Assembly: GCF_004361855.1 (NCBI RefSeq)
Contig: NZ_SNWQ01000011.1
Coordinates: forward strand, 1 to 64,000
Length of the DNA: 64,000 nt
Source: Kribbella caucasensis
GTDB lineage: Bacteria; Actinomycetota; Actinomycetes; Propionibacteriales; Kribbellaceae
Direction of reading: 5' to 3'
A program made the position numbers and the translations under genes. Under the pieces are notes generated by a model. That model ran no database searches. It saw only the letters and a list, made by a program, of their open reading frames with translations, and had not been told where the DNA came from. Below are positions 1 to 7,468 of this stretch, piece after piece (the stretch's first letter is position 1; every line of letters begins with the position of its first letter).

Positions 1-68
1 TCCTCGCCGAGCGCGGCGTACTCACCCACGGTGAGCAGATGGGCGGGCGGCAGCGGGTTGGCTGTCAT
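1..68 (-). CDS. Uma2-like protein, N-terminal fragment cut by window edge
   Basis: Only the first 22 codons lie in the window. The reverse strand from position 68 reads ATG and a start MTANPLPPAHLLTVGEYAAL, and an RBS-like GGAGGAG lies 4 bases upstream of the ATG. The pattern of a short Pro-rich head followed by LTVxEYAAL resembles the start of Uma2-family (DUF820, PD-(D/E)XK fold) proteins, which are abundant in actinomycetes and of unclear role. The catalytic part is outside the window, so the family call rests on the N-terminus alone. Confidence 0.45.
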   Translation of the reverse strand, partial: MTANPLPPAHLLTVGEYAALGE

Positions 69-340
69 CGTCTCCTCCTCATCTCCAGGGACCATTGTTC
101 CATGCGTCAGTAGCTTCAGTGCGGAGCCGGTCCGACACGCTCGGTCGCAAGACCGGCTGAGGGTGACTCCGCTCCGTGAGCGTGGGTGGGTGGTACGCCC
201 ATATGGCGTGCTCAAGAAGCCGCGCCGACGATCGCGTCCAAGCTCTCGCCGTGCTTAACCCTTCATCCGGTATGAAGACCGTCGTGCACTGACTCATCTC
301 GTGCCCTGCTGCGGGAGTGAAGGACACCCGATTGCTAGCC

Positions 341-372
341 GCCCCGGCCGCTGAGCCGTCAACGGCCGGGGC
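341..372 (-). terminator. Hairpin at the 3' end of the response regulator gene
   Basis: Perfect 10-bp inverted repeat (GCCCCGGCCG / CGGCCGGGGC) with a 12-nt loop that contains the stop codon of the response regulator. There is no T-tract, which is usual for actinobacterial terminators. Confidence 0.5.
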
Positions 373-1012
373 TGATCAGCCCCGTCTCGTAGGCGAGGAC
401 GACGGCCTGCACGCGGCTGCGGAGGTCGAGCTTGGCCAGGATGTGGTTCACGTGGGTCTTCACCGTCGCCTCGCTGACGACCAGGGCGGTGGCGATCTCG
501 TCGTTCGACCGGCCGTGCGCGATCTCCGTGAGTACGTGGACCTCCCGCGCTGTCAGTGCTGCTAGCGCCGCCGGCAGGCCTCGCACCGGCGGCGGTCTGC
601 TGATGTGCTCCTCGATCAACCGCCTGGTGATGCCGGGCGCGAGCAGCGCGTCGCCTGCGGCCACCGTGCGGATGCCGGCGGCGAGGACGTCGGGCGGCGT
701 CGCCTTCAGCAGGAACCCGGCGGCGCCGGCCCGGAGCGCGTCGTAGACGTACTCGTCCAGGTCGTACGTGGTCAGCATCAGGATCTTGGTCCGGCAGCCG
801 AGCCGGGTCAGTTCGCGGGTCGCGCCGATGCCGTCGAGTACGGGCATCCGGACGTCCATCAAAACGACGTCCGCATCGGTACGCCGTACGGCGTCGATCG
901 CTTGCCTGCCGTTCGCGGCCTCTGCCATCACGGTGAAGCCGCGGGCCTGCAGCACCAGAGCCAGCCCGGACCGCACCAGGTCCTGGTCGTCGGCGATCAC
1001 GACGCTGCTCAT
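359..1012 (-). CDS. NarL/LuxR-family response regulator
   Basis: A 217-residue cytoplasmic two-component response regulator. The receiver domain (about 1-120) has the acidic pair D8/D9, phospho-acceptor D53 in VVLMDVRMP, and the conserved lysine K103 in FLLKATPP. A LuxR-type helix-turn-helix follows (about 150-215; LTAREVHVLTEIAHGRSNDEIA). Its start overlaps the end of the kinase gene by 4 nt (1009-1012), so the two are translationally coupled and the kinase is its partner. No adjacent transporter or target gene reveals the regulon. Confidence 0.9.
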   Translation of the reverse strand: MSSVVIADDQDLVRSGLALVLQARGFTVMAEAANGRQAIDAVRRTDADVVLMDVRMPVLDGIGATRELTRLGCRTKILMLTTYDLDEYVYDALRAGAAGFLLKATPPDVLAAGIRTVAAGDALLAPGITRRLIEEHISRPPPVRGLPAALAALTAREVHVLTEIAHGRSNDEIATALVVSEATVKTHVNHILAKLDLRSRVQAVVLAYETGLISPGR

Positions 1013-2103
1013 CGGGCATCCGGCACGAGCGGCAGGCTGGCGGTGAGCACGAAGCGTCCGTCGTCGGTCAGGCCATGCGTGAGTCGGCCGTCGAACACGG
1101 CGATACGTTCGGCTATACCGAGGAGTCCGAGCCCGCCGCCGCCATCGGACCGACCGGAGGCGCGGTTCTCGATGCCGATCAGCAGCGCCGTCGCCGACCG
1201 GGTGACGCGCACCGACGCCACGCGGTCGGTCGCGTACCGGAGTGCGTTGGTCAGCGCTTCCTGCACGATGCGGTAGGCCGAGATGTCGATGCCGGACGGC
1301 AAGGTATCCAGCTGTCCTTCGACGGTGAGGTCCACGCGCAGGCCGTTGCGCCGGAACCGGTCAACCAGATCTGGCAGGTGGTCGAGTCCAAGCTCCGGAG
1401 CGAGCCCGAGCTCGTCGTCGGTGTCGCGGATCAGCCGCAGCAACCGACCTGTCTCGCCGAGCGCCTCGCGCCCCGCGGTCGTCACCTCGTCGATCGCCGC
1501 CTCGGCGCCGTCCGCATCGCGCCGTACCAGGTCGCGAGCAGCAGCGGCTTGCACCACCATGGCGCTCACCGAGTGGGCGATGACGTCGTGCAGCTCGCGT
1601 GCGATCCGCGCCCGCTCGGCCGCGATCGCCTCCCGCCGGACCATCTCCTGGTGCCGGATCAGCAGCTCGGCCTGCTCGGCCAGCCTGGCGTTCCGGTCGT
1701 CCAGAGTGCGCATCAGCAGACCGAAGGCGTACGGCGGCAGCACGACGGCCGACACGAACACCAGGTCGGAGACATCCAGCGGTCGATCGAGCCGGAGGTA
1801 GCCCCAGAACAGAGGCACGAGGAACAGCGCGAGCGGCGCCAGCGCGCGCAGGCCACGGAGCCGCCGGGCGACCGTGAAGGTCGCCAGCGCGAGGATGAGG
1901 ATGGGCGCGGCCGCATCGTCGACACTGCCCACCACCGGGGTGATGAGCACGAGGCCCGCGAGCGTGCAGGCGGCGAACGGAAACCGCCGGCGCAGCACCA
2001 GCAACGCGCAGGCAATCCAGTCGATCGCCAGCGCCAAGCCGGTGCCCGGAAGATTCAGGGCCAAGAGCTCGACGGTGGCGACGACGCCCAGTATGGCCGG
2101 CAC
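1009..2103 (-). CDS. Sensor histidine kinase, HisKA_3 type
   Basis: A 364-residue membrane sensor kinase. Residues 1-130 hold about five hydrophobic segments with short loops, so the signal may be sensed in or at the membrane. Then comes the dimerisation/phosphoacceptor helix with H172 in ARELHDVIAHS (HisKA_3), and a HATPase_c domain with N-box EALTNALRYA and a glycine box GGGLGLLGIAERI. It ends inside the start of the response regulator gene (4-nt overlap). The start used is GTG at 2103; no in-frame upstream ATG exists. Ligand unknown. Confidence 0.88.
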   Translation of the reverse strand: MPAILGVVATVELLALNLPGTGLALAIDWIACALLVLRRRFPFAACTLAGLVLITPVVGSVDDAAAPILILALATFTVARRLRGLRALAPLALFLVPLFWGYLRLDRPLDVSDLVFVSAVVLPPYAFGLLMRTLDDRNARLAEQAELLIRHQEMVRREAIAAERARIARELHDVIAHSVSAMVVQAAAARDLVRRDADGAEAAIDEVTTAGREALGETGRLLRLIRDTDDELGLAPELGLDHLPDLVDRFRRNGLRVDLTVEGQLDTLPSGIDISAYRIVQEALTNALRYATDRVASVRVTRSATALLIGIENRASGRSDGGGGLGLLGIAERIAVFDGRLTHGLTDDGRFVLTASLPLVPDAR

Positions 2104-2276
2104 TGCGGCCTCGCGCAGCGCCGGCGGAAGTCCTCACCCCACGCCCCGATGCTAGATCGGCCTGCCGCTCGGCGGGTCAACCCCAGGGTCGAGAACAAGC
2201 CAATCGCTGTGCCGACGCCGATGACGCCGCACTGGACCTACGGTCGACGCGAACGATTCGATCCGGGGAGGCAGAG

Positions 2277-2804
2277 ATGGACCACGAACATCGGCTGGTG
2301 AGGGCGACAGCATGGGTGCCAACAGGGACGGCGGTCGTACTCGCGCCGCTGCACGCGCTAGCGCGGTTCGCGACATCGGACGGAAAGGAAGACCTGGACA
2401 GCGGCGTCGTCCGGTTCTGGGCCGAGCCCGTCGCGCGCGCTTTGCGGCCGCTGCTGGACTGGTCCGACACCGACACGGTCTACCGCGCGTACGGCAAGGC
2501 CTGGCCGGTCCTCATCGCGGCCACCATCGTCAGTGCGGTGCTGGTGCGAGGCAGCCGGCGTCCGGGACGCCTCGAGCGGTGGGGCTGGCGGCTGACCCTG
2601 CCCGGTCTGACCCTGATGGCTCTCGGACTGTTCGGGTTCTTCTGGATCGGGCTAGATATCGCCTACCTCGTGGCGGGCCTGCCCGGGTTCCTGCTCGCGG
2701 TGGCCGGTTCGGTGTTGCTCGGCATCGCGTTGCTTCGCGACGGCTTCCGGCCCTGGCTCGTTCCGGCGCTGCTGCTCGGCTGGTTGCCACTGACATCGCG
2801 CTGA
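2277..2804 (+). CDS. Small integral membrane protein, unknown function
   Basis: A 175-residue protein with about four hydrophobic segments: residues 10-30, 78-95, 108-130 and 132-150. It starts at ATG 2277 behind GGGGAGG with 5-nt spacing. I do not recognise a family. It is transcribed divergently from the histidine kinase gene (2103), with 173 bp between the two starts, so the two could share a control region. The coding frame is well supported by strong third-position GC. Confidence 0.65.
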   Translation: MDHEHRLVRATAWVPTGTAVVLAPLHALARFATSDGKEDLDSGVVRFWAEPVARALRPLLDWSDTDTVYRAYGKAWPVLIAATIVSAVLVRGSRRPGRLERWGWRLTLPGLTLMALGLFGFFWIGLDIAYLVAGLPGFLLAVAGSVLLGIALLRDGFRPWLVPALLLGWLPLTSR

Positions 2805-3041
2805 GCAGTGTGCTGTCCGCGGGGGCCGGCACGGTTCCGATGATGGCCGCGTGGGCGCTGGCTGTCCGGACGGTACTCCGAGGCGCGGTCAGTCGATCGG
2901 CTCGGCCGGGCGCTCTACCATCCGGTCGCCCCTTTGCGTGAGCCTGCTGCTTGCGTCTGTACAGGCTGGGCTCCGCATCCTTCACTGGAAGCATGCGTCG
3001 CCTCCACCGTCTTCTGCGACGCCGGGGGGTTGGGGGAACCT

Positions 3042-4175
3042 ATGAACCACGCGATTGGCACATCACGCCGGATGTTGGCGGGCCATTTCGCCGGAGCACT
3101 CGCGGTGCTCGCCCTGGTCGCCGCCTGCGGTGAGGGGGAACTGCCGACGTCGTCGATCGGCGGATCCGATCTGATCCGGGTCCGGTACACCGTGACCTTC
3201 TCCGCGGATGGCGAGGAACAGCGCCAAGAGATGGAGGTCATCGCTGACCGCGATCAACGCGCACGCGTGACGATCATCGCGAGCCCCGATGAAACCGCGG
3301 TCGGGGCCGTCACAATCTGGGACGGAACTGCTGTCCTGACTTACGACAAGAACAGCGACCCGCCGTACAACCGAATCGAGAACCCCAGGCAGGAGGAGTT
3401 CGGTGAGGTGCCGGTGTTCGTCTACCAACTGGAAAGTGACCGGTTCGCGCAGGCTTGCGCTGACGCACGGAGGGTCGACACCCACACCTTGATCGGCCGC
3501 ACGGCGGTGCGGTACGCCTGCGCCCCGTCCGAGGCAGGTGGCGAGGGGTCGCGCGAGGCACACGAGATGTCGCTCGACCAAGCGACCGGCCTGGTGCTGA
3601 AGGATACTGGCGACGGCGTCAGCCTGGTTGCCACCATGGTCGACTTCAATGCGGCCATCGCCGCGGACACCTTCTCCACGAAGTTGCCCGACGGAGTCGA
3701 GAATGCTGCACAGCCGAAGCTGGACCATTTCCGGCTCCCCCGGGTAGGCGGTGGCGAACTGGCTTTGGACACCTATCTGGGCCAACCACTCGTGATCGTG
3801 GCCGGGGACCCGGAAGGGATCCGCCAGACAGTGCAGCGGCTGCTGCCACTGTCCGGCGGCGGGACCAAGCCGCAGCTGCTCGGGATGCTGATCGCCATCC
3901 CGCCCGAGGATTGGAAGGGCAGCCTGCTTGACCCAGAGGACGCAAAGGCGTTCGCCGACTCGGTGTCCAAGGCGGCCGGCACCTTCAAGATCCCGGTCGC
4001 CATTGACCCCAAGGGCGCAGCCGGATACCACATCACCAGTCTGGCTGGCGTCGAAGCAGGCCAGACCCGCCCGACCGCGGTCGGGTTCGTCCGGTCCGAC
4101 GGCACGATCGCGCACGTCACCACCGACAAGACGACTGATGACGAGCTCCGGAACCAGATCGACGACCTGGCCTGA
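3042..4175 (+). CDS. Lipoprotein with LppX/LolA-like front and thioredoxin-like tail
   Basis: A 377-residue predicted secreted lipoprotein. The start at 3042 (MNHAIGTSRR) is preferred over an ATG-proximal extension because it puts a proper signal peptide and lipobox (LVAAC) at the N-terminus and follows GGGGGAAC. Residues 35-220 resemble LppX/LprG-type or LolA-like lipoproteins with a long beta-rich stretch. Residues 230-377 resemble a TlpA/redoxin domain (FRLPRVGGGELALDTYLGQP, IPVAIDPKGA, GFVRSDGTIAHV) but carry no CxxC, so a redox role is unlikely. The fusion is unusual. It stands alone on its strand. Confidence 0.65.
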   Translation: MNHAIGTSRRMLAGHFAGALAVLALVAACGEGELPTSSIGGSDLIRVRYTVTFSADGEEQRQEMEVIADRDQRARVTIIASPDETAVGAVTIWDGTAVLTYDKNSDPPYNRIENPRQEEFGEVPVFVYQLESDRFAQACADARRVDTHTLIGRTAVRYACAPSEAGGEGSREAHEMSLDQATGLVLKDTGDGVSLVATMVDFNAAIAADTFSTKLPDGVENAAQPKLDHFRLPRVGGGELALDTYLGQPLVIVAGDPEGIRQTVQRLLPLSGGGTKPQLLGMLIAIPPEDWKGSLLDPEDAKAFADSVSKAAGTFKIPVAIDPKGAAGYHITSLAGVEAGQTRPTAVGFVRSDGTIAHVTTDKTTDDELRNQIDDLA

Positions 4176-4597
4176 TCCGCGCGGAAAGACCCATCGCGCG
4201 GCCGGAAAGACCATCATCATCAGCTGACGAAGCCGTCCGCAGTCGGTGGCATCTGGCGCGCCACGACAACTCGCCGTGACGTTGCTTGAGGCAACAAGCA
4301 CCGTCGACTTTCCACTGTGGCCGATTCATGAGCCCTTCTTGGTGACGCCGAACTCGACGAGGGAGCAATCTGGGCTGCCGTTGCAGAGCCGGCAGTCGCG
4401 GATCACGCGGCCTGTCCATCGGCTTGCCCAGGGACGACGCCGTGGATGATCAATCCGCCCGGACAGCCGGTCGCCGGCGGCCGACTCGGGTGCATGGTCC
4501 TCGTCGGTGTGGTGTGCCCGCAGGGCTCACTCTTGACCCGCACTGGCCGCCGGCGGAGGCTAGCTGTGGAACCGGAGTCTGCAAAGGGGATGACCTG
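4176..4597 (+). other. Gene-free stretch upstream of the PfpI gene
   Basis: About 420 bases with no convincing coding frame on either strand; short open frames here have poor codon bias and no RBS. A TTGACC hexamer at about 4532 could be part of a promoter for the PfpI-like gene, but I see no convincing partner element. Confidence 0.4.
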
Positions 4598-5158
4598 ATG
4601 GCCAAGGTGCTGATTATCACTGGTGACGCCGCAGAAGACCTCGAGGTGTTCTACCCGTACCAACGGCTGCTTGAGGAGGGGTACGAGGTTCATGTGGCTG
4701 CGCCGACGGTGAAGAAGCTGCAGTTCGTGGTGCACGACTTCGTGGATGGGTTCGACACGTACACCGAGAAGCCTGGGCACACCTGGCAAGCCGATGTCGC
4801 GTTTGCGGATGTGGATCCGTCAGAGTACGTGGCCCTGGTGATCCCCGGTGGTCGTGCGCCGGAGTACATCCGCAACGACGTGGATTGCCAACGGATCGTG
4901 CAGCACTTCTACGGCGAGTCGAAGCCTGTCGCCCAGCTCTGTCACGGACCACTCGTCGCCGTCGCGGCCGGCGTACTGAACGGGCGCAAGACGTCCGCCT
5001 ACCCAGCCCTGGCGCTCGACATCCGGGCCGGTGGAGCGGAGTGGGTCGACGGCGACGCGGTCGTCGACGGCAACGTGGTGTCCGGGCGCGCCTGGCCGGA
5101 CCACCCGGGCTGGATGCGCGCTTTCATGACGATCCTGAAGGAGCACGCGCCGGCGTAG
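4598..5158 (+). CDS. DJ-1/PfpI family protein
   Basis: A 186-residue cytoplasmic protein of the DJ-1/PfpI (class I glutamine amidotransferase-like) superfamily, which includes proteases, glyoxalases and chaperone-like deglycases. Visible marks are the N-terminal MAKVLIITGDAAEDLEV with the conserved acidic residue, the nucleophile elbow AQLCHGP with its cysteine, and PALALDIRAGGAEWVD typical of the PfpI clade. The start is ATG 4598 behind AAAGGGGA; the open frame extends upstream to 4424 but that part has no family match. Exact substrate not deducible. Confidence 0.88.
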   Translation: MAKVLIITGDAAEDLEVFYPYQRLLEEGYEVHVAAPTVKKLQFVVHDFVDGFDTYTEKPGHTWQADVAFADVDPSEYVALVIPGGRAPEYIRNDVDCQRIVQHFYGESKPVAQLCHGPLVAVAAGVLNGRKTSAYPALALDIRAGGAEWVDGDAVVDGNVVSGRAWPDHPGWMRAFMTILKEHAPA

Positions 5159-5350
5159 ATCCGCGAGCGAGCAACTTCCCGACCGTGTTGGTGGGTCGTT
5201 GCCGACGCCATCAGCCCACTCACGGGCGAAGGTACCTCGCACAGGGTGGCGGGCGCTGCAGCTTGACACGTCCAGCTCGCCAGGGCTGCGGTCACGGTCA
5301 GTTCTCAAGGGTGCTGAGGCGGACCGAGCCGAGGGGGTCGTGAGCGAATC

Positions 5351-5387
5351 GCGACCAACTAACGACCACTTTATGACCGTTGGTCGC
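5351..5387. repeat. Inverted repeat in gene-poor stretch
   Basis: Perfect 9-bp inverted repeat GCGACCAAC / GTTGGTCGC with a 19-nt spacer. The left half is followed by a second CGACCA copy. It lies about 90 nt upstream of the tmRNA-type 3' end and could be a recombinase arm site or an old terminator. Confidence 0.5.
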
Positions 5388-5471
5388 CATCGACAGGCAA
5401 CCACCGACAACTGCCGAAACCCCTGTGATGCAAGGGGAATCAGCACTTGCCAGCCATTCCCAACTGGTGTC

Positions 5472-5510
5472 ACTTGAAGGACGCGGGTTCGATTCCCGCC
5501 ACCTCCACGA
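5472..5510 (+). ncRNA. tmRNA-type 3' end fragment, likely attachment-site footprint
   Basis: Contains a complete T-arm (GCGGG TTCGATT CCCGC) followed by acceptor strand CACCTCCA and CGA. The preceding GGAC and the T at acceptor position 70 (for the G3-U70 alanine identity pair) match the 3' end of tmRNA. No tmRNA 5' part (GGxxTTCGAC), tag reading frame or matching 5' acceptor strand is seen in the upstream 350 nt, and no cloverleaf can be folded. It is therefore a detached 3' segment. The ssrA 3' end is a classic integration target for tyrosine recombinases, so this is probably the distal duplicate left by an integrated element. No integrase gene is in the window. Confidence 0.55.
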
Positions 5511-5513
5511 GTG

Positions 5514-5558
5514 CGAGGGCGACGTGTGCCTGCGAAAGCGCAGGCCTCGTCGCCCTCG
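5514..5558 (+). terminator. Strong hairpin after the tmRNA-type 3' end
   Basis: An 11-bp perfect outer stem (CGAGGGCGACG / CGTCGCCCTCG) encloses a second perfect 7-bp stem (GCCTGCG / CGCAGGC). It begins 3 nt after the RNA fragment, where a native ssrA terminator would be. Confidence 0.65.
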
Positions 5559-5566
5559 TCATTTGT

Positions 5567-5638
5567 GCGCCTTCGCTTCGCTCGGCGCGAGCGGGGGCTT
5601 CGCCACCCGCACCCCCTGCGCCATCGCTTCGCTCGGCG
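5567..5638. repeat. 21-nt direct repeat, two copies
   Basis: Copies at 5567-5587 and 5618-5638 differ at one position (GCGCCTTCGC... versus GCGCCATCGC..., both continuing TTCGCTCGGCG). Each copy is partly self-complementary. The stretch up to 5713 shows no gene. Confidence 0.55.
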
Positions 5639-5713
5639 GTTGTGGTTGGGCGCCGCGGCCGGGGCTGTGGCTCGATCTCGCTCGGTCTGGATGCCGCCGA
5701 TGTCGTTGTGCCT

Positions 5714-6166
5714 TCAGGGGTTGTCGACGAGCCATGGATCGCGGCCGGGGTCGCTGCCGGCGGCCCGTGCCGCGAGGCGGTCGAGGTAATGCTCCCAGCC
5801 CTGAGCGTGGAGATCGCGGCTCTCGGGGGGCAGATCGCGGTGGGTCAGACGGACCAGCGTCACTTCGCCCTCGTCGATGAGGTCCACCTCGATCGTGCTC
5901 GAGCCGGGTGGCACCGGATTACCGGCCATTTCCCAGCCCCAGGTGAACACGATCCGGTGCGGTGGGTCGACGACGGTGAACGTCCCGGACGCGTAGCCGT
6001 CGCCACGGACGTTCATCCGCAACCGGCCGCCCGGTAAGGCCTCGAGTTCGGCGTCGATGCCCTGCCACTGCAGCCAGCGTGCCGGGTCGGTGAAGTAGCT
6101 GAAGACGGTGTCCCGGCGGGCGTTGATGCGGCGCTCCACGACGACCGGCTCGGCAGGTACGGTCAT
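5714..6166 (-). CDS. SRPBCC (AHSA1-like) domain protein
   Basis: A 150-residue single-domain SRPBCC/START-like fold protein (AHSA1/CalC type), proteins with a hydrophobic pocket of usually unknown ligand. Visible family pattern: VERRINARRDTVFSYFTDPARWLQW, then RFTW-like IVFTWGWE, then a C-terminal helix YLDRLAARA. The start used is ATG 6166, which overlaps the stop of the ArsR gene by 4 nt; the open frame continues upstream but only as ArsR antisense-free shadow. It is co-transcribed with and probably repressed by that ArsR protein. Confidence 0.85.
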   Translation of the reverse strand: MTVPAEPVVVERRINARRDTVFSYFTDPARWLQWQGIDAELEALPGGRLRMNVRGDGYASGTFTVVDPPHRIVFTWGWEMAGNPVPPGSSTIEVDLIDEGEVTLVRLTHRDLPPESRDLHAQGWEHYLDRLAARAAGSDPGRDPWLVDNP

Positions 6167-6468
6167 CGCGACTCCTGTTCCTCGGCTTCGGCGAGTTCGG
6201 CGAGTCGGTCGAGTTGCTCGGCCCACAGTTGCCGCAGCATCGACGTGTACGGGCGAAGTGCGGCGCGGTCGGCGCGGTAGAAGCGGCGGGTTCCGTCCCG
6301 GCGCACCGCGACCAGGCCGGCCCTGCGCAGCACCCCGAGGTGCTGCGAGACCGCGCCGAAGGTGATGTCGAAATGGTCGGCGATCTCGGACGCGGGGCGC
6401 TCGGCGTCCCAGACGAGCCGGAGGATCTCCCGGCGCCTCGGATCAGCGATCACCTGTACGGTGTCCAT
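6163..6468 (-). CDS. ArsR-family transcriptional regulator
   Basis: A 101-residue winged-helix repressor: MDTVQVIADPRRREILRLVW, then recognition helix region ITFGAVSQHLGVLRRAGLV and wing RRDGTRRFYR. This is the HTH_20 ArsR type that typically sits in front of SRPBCC genes; metal-binding cysteines are absent, so it is not a metal sensor. It is the first gene of a two-gene leftward unit and faces a second SRPBCC gene to the right. Two identical-geometry palindromes occupy the divergent promoter region. Confidence 0.92.
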   Translation of the reverse strand: MDTVQVIADPRRREILRLVWDAERPASEIADHFDITFGAVSQHLGVLRRAGLVAVRRDGTRRFYRADRAALRPYTSMLRQLWAEQLDRLAELAEAEEQESR

Positions 6469-6475
6469 CCGGCAA

Positions 6476-6532
6476 CTTTAGCGGACACTAAAGCTTGTCC
6501 GAAGCTCTCGCGTATTTTAGTGTGGCCTAAAA
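6476..6532. promoter_or_regulatory. Two ArsR-type operators in divergent promoter
   Basis: Site 1 (6476-6493) is CTTTAG-N6-CTAAAG and site 2 (6515-6532) is TTTTAG-N6-CTAAAA. Both are 18-bp palindromes of the form NTTTAG-N6-CTAAAN, with centres 39 bp apart. They lie between the ArsR start (6468) and the divergent SRPBCC start (6556). Confidence 0.75.
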
Positions 6533-6555
6533 TGCTGATCGAGGAGGGCGGTCCG

Positions 6556-6987
6556 ATGGCGGATATCGCGATGCAGGTCGAGGTCGCCGCGGCACCGGCG
6601 GATGTCTACCAGGCGCTGACGAGTACCGACGGTGTCGCCGGGTGGTGGACGACGCGGAACGAGACGAGCGGCGTGGTGGGCAAGGTGAATCGGTTCTGGT
6701 TCCCGGATGCGCCGATGTCGTGGGATCTGGAGGTGACCGAGGCCAGGCCTGGTGAGATGCTGAGTTGGCGCTGTGTCGGTGGCCCGCCGGATTGGATCGG
6801 CACGCAGGTGCGCTGGGCGCTGCAGGCGGGTGAGACGGGTACGGTCGTCCTGCTCGACCACACGGGCTTCGAGGAAGTCGGGACCATGTACCGGATCGTC
6901 ACCTTCGGCTGGGCGCAGATGCTTGAGCGTCTGCAGCGCTATCTGGCCACCGGAAGCCCGGCGCCGTACTTCGACCAGGCAACGTGA
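6556..6987 (+). CDS. SRPBCC (AHSA1-like) domain protein
   Basis: A 143-residue protein of the AHSA1 SRPBCC family: QVEVAAAPADVYQALTSTDGVAGWWT at the N-terminus and FGWAQMLERLQRYLATG as the C-terminal helix. Start ATG 6556 follows GAGGAGGG; an in-frame ATG at 6532 sits inside operator 2 and is less likely. It is divergent from the ArsR gene, sharing its operators, so it is probably part of the same regulon. Its stop overlaps the start of the next SRPBCC gene. Confidence 0.85.
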   Translation: MADIAMQVEVAAAPADVYQALTSTDGVAGWWTTRNETSGVVGKVNRFWFPDAPMSWDLEVTEARPGEMLSWRCVGGPPDWIGTQVRWALQAGETGTVVLLDHTGFEEVGTMYRIVTFGWAQMLERLQRYLATGSPAPYFDQAT

Positions 6988-7427
6988 TGGCCGTCGACGT
7001 GCTGACCGAAGTCGTGATCGACCGACCGGTGAGGGAAGTGGCCGAGTACGCCGGGGATCCGTCGAACGCGCCCGAGTGGTACGCCAACATCGAGTCGATC
7101 GAGTGGCGCACCGAGCCGCCGGTCACGGTCGGATCGCGGATGGACTTCGTCGCCCACTTCCTCGGCCGGCGGCTCGCGTACACGTACGAGATCGTCGAAC
7201 TGGTCCCGCTGGAGCGGCTCGTGATGCGGACCGCGCAGGGCCCGTTCCCGATGGAGACCAGCTACCAATGGTCGTCCTCAGGCGATCGGTCCACGCACAT
7301 GTCGCTGCGCAATCGCGGTGAACCTACGGGCTTCGCCGGCGTCGCCGCGCCGCTGATGTCCGCCGCGATGCGCCGCGCCAACCAGAAGGACCTCGCCCGG
7401 CTCAAGTCCCTGCTCGAATCCCGCTGA
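6987..7427 (+). CDS. SRPBCC / polyketide cyclase-like protein
   Basis: A 146-residue SRPBCC protein of the polyketide-cyclase/dehydrase type: VIDRPVREVAEYAGDPSNAPEW near the N-terminus, GSRMDFVAHFLGRRLAYTYEIVE in the middle, and a long C-terminal helix ending LARLKSLLE. ATG 6987 shares its A with the TGA of the upstream gene; a GTG at 6984 is an alternative start. It is translationally coupled to the upstream SRPBCC gene and is the third SRPBCC gene of this locus. Ligand unknown. Confidence 0.85.
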   Translation: MAVDVLTEVVIDRPVREVAEYAGDPSNAPEWYANIESIEWRTEPPVTVGSRMDFVAHFLGRRLAYTYEIVELVPLERLVMRTAQGPFPMETSYQWSSSGDRSTHMSLRNRGEPTGFAGVAAPLMSAAMRRANQKDLARLKSLLESR

Positions 7428-7468
7428 ACCCGGGGTACGTGTCGGTGCCGAGGTTCGACGCTTCACGT

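Noticed and set aside
31..327. Two short overlapping frames at the left end
   Set aside because: No RBS, no domain; the region is the upstream flank of the Uma2-like gene.
4117..4419. 100-codon minus-strand frame between the lipoprotein and PfpI genes
   Set aside because: Arg/Pro-rich shadow composition, overlaps the lipoprotein gene end, no RBS.
5160..5510. A complete tmRNA gene
   Set aside because: No 5' acceptor strand, no GGTTTCGAC-like 5' element and no tag peptide frame; only the 3' end matches.
5435..5510. A tRNA gene ending at 5510
   Set aside because: No D-arm, anticodon arm or 5' acceptor strand can be paired.
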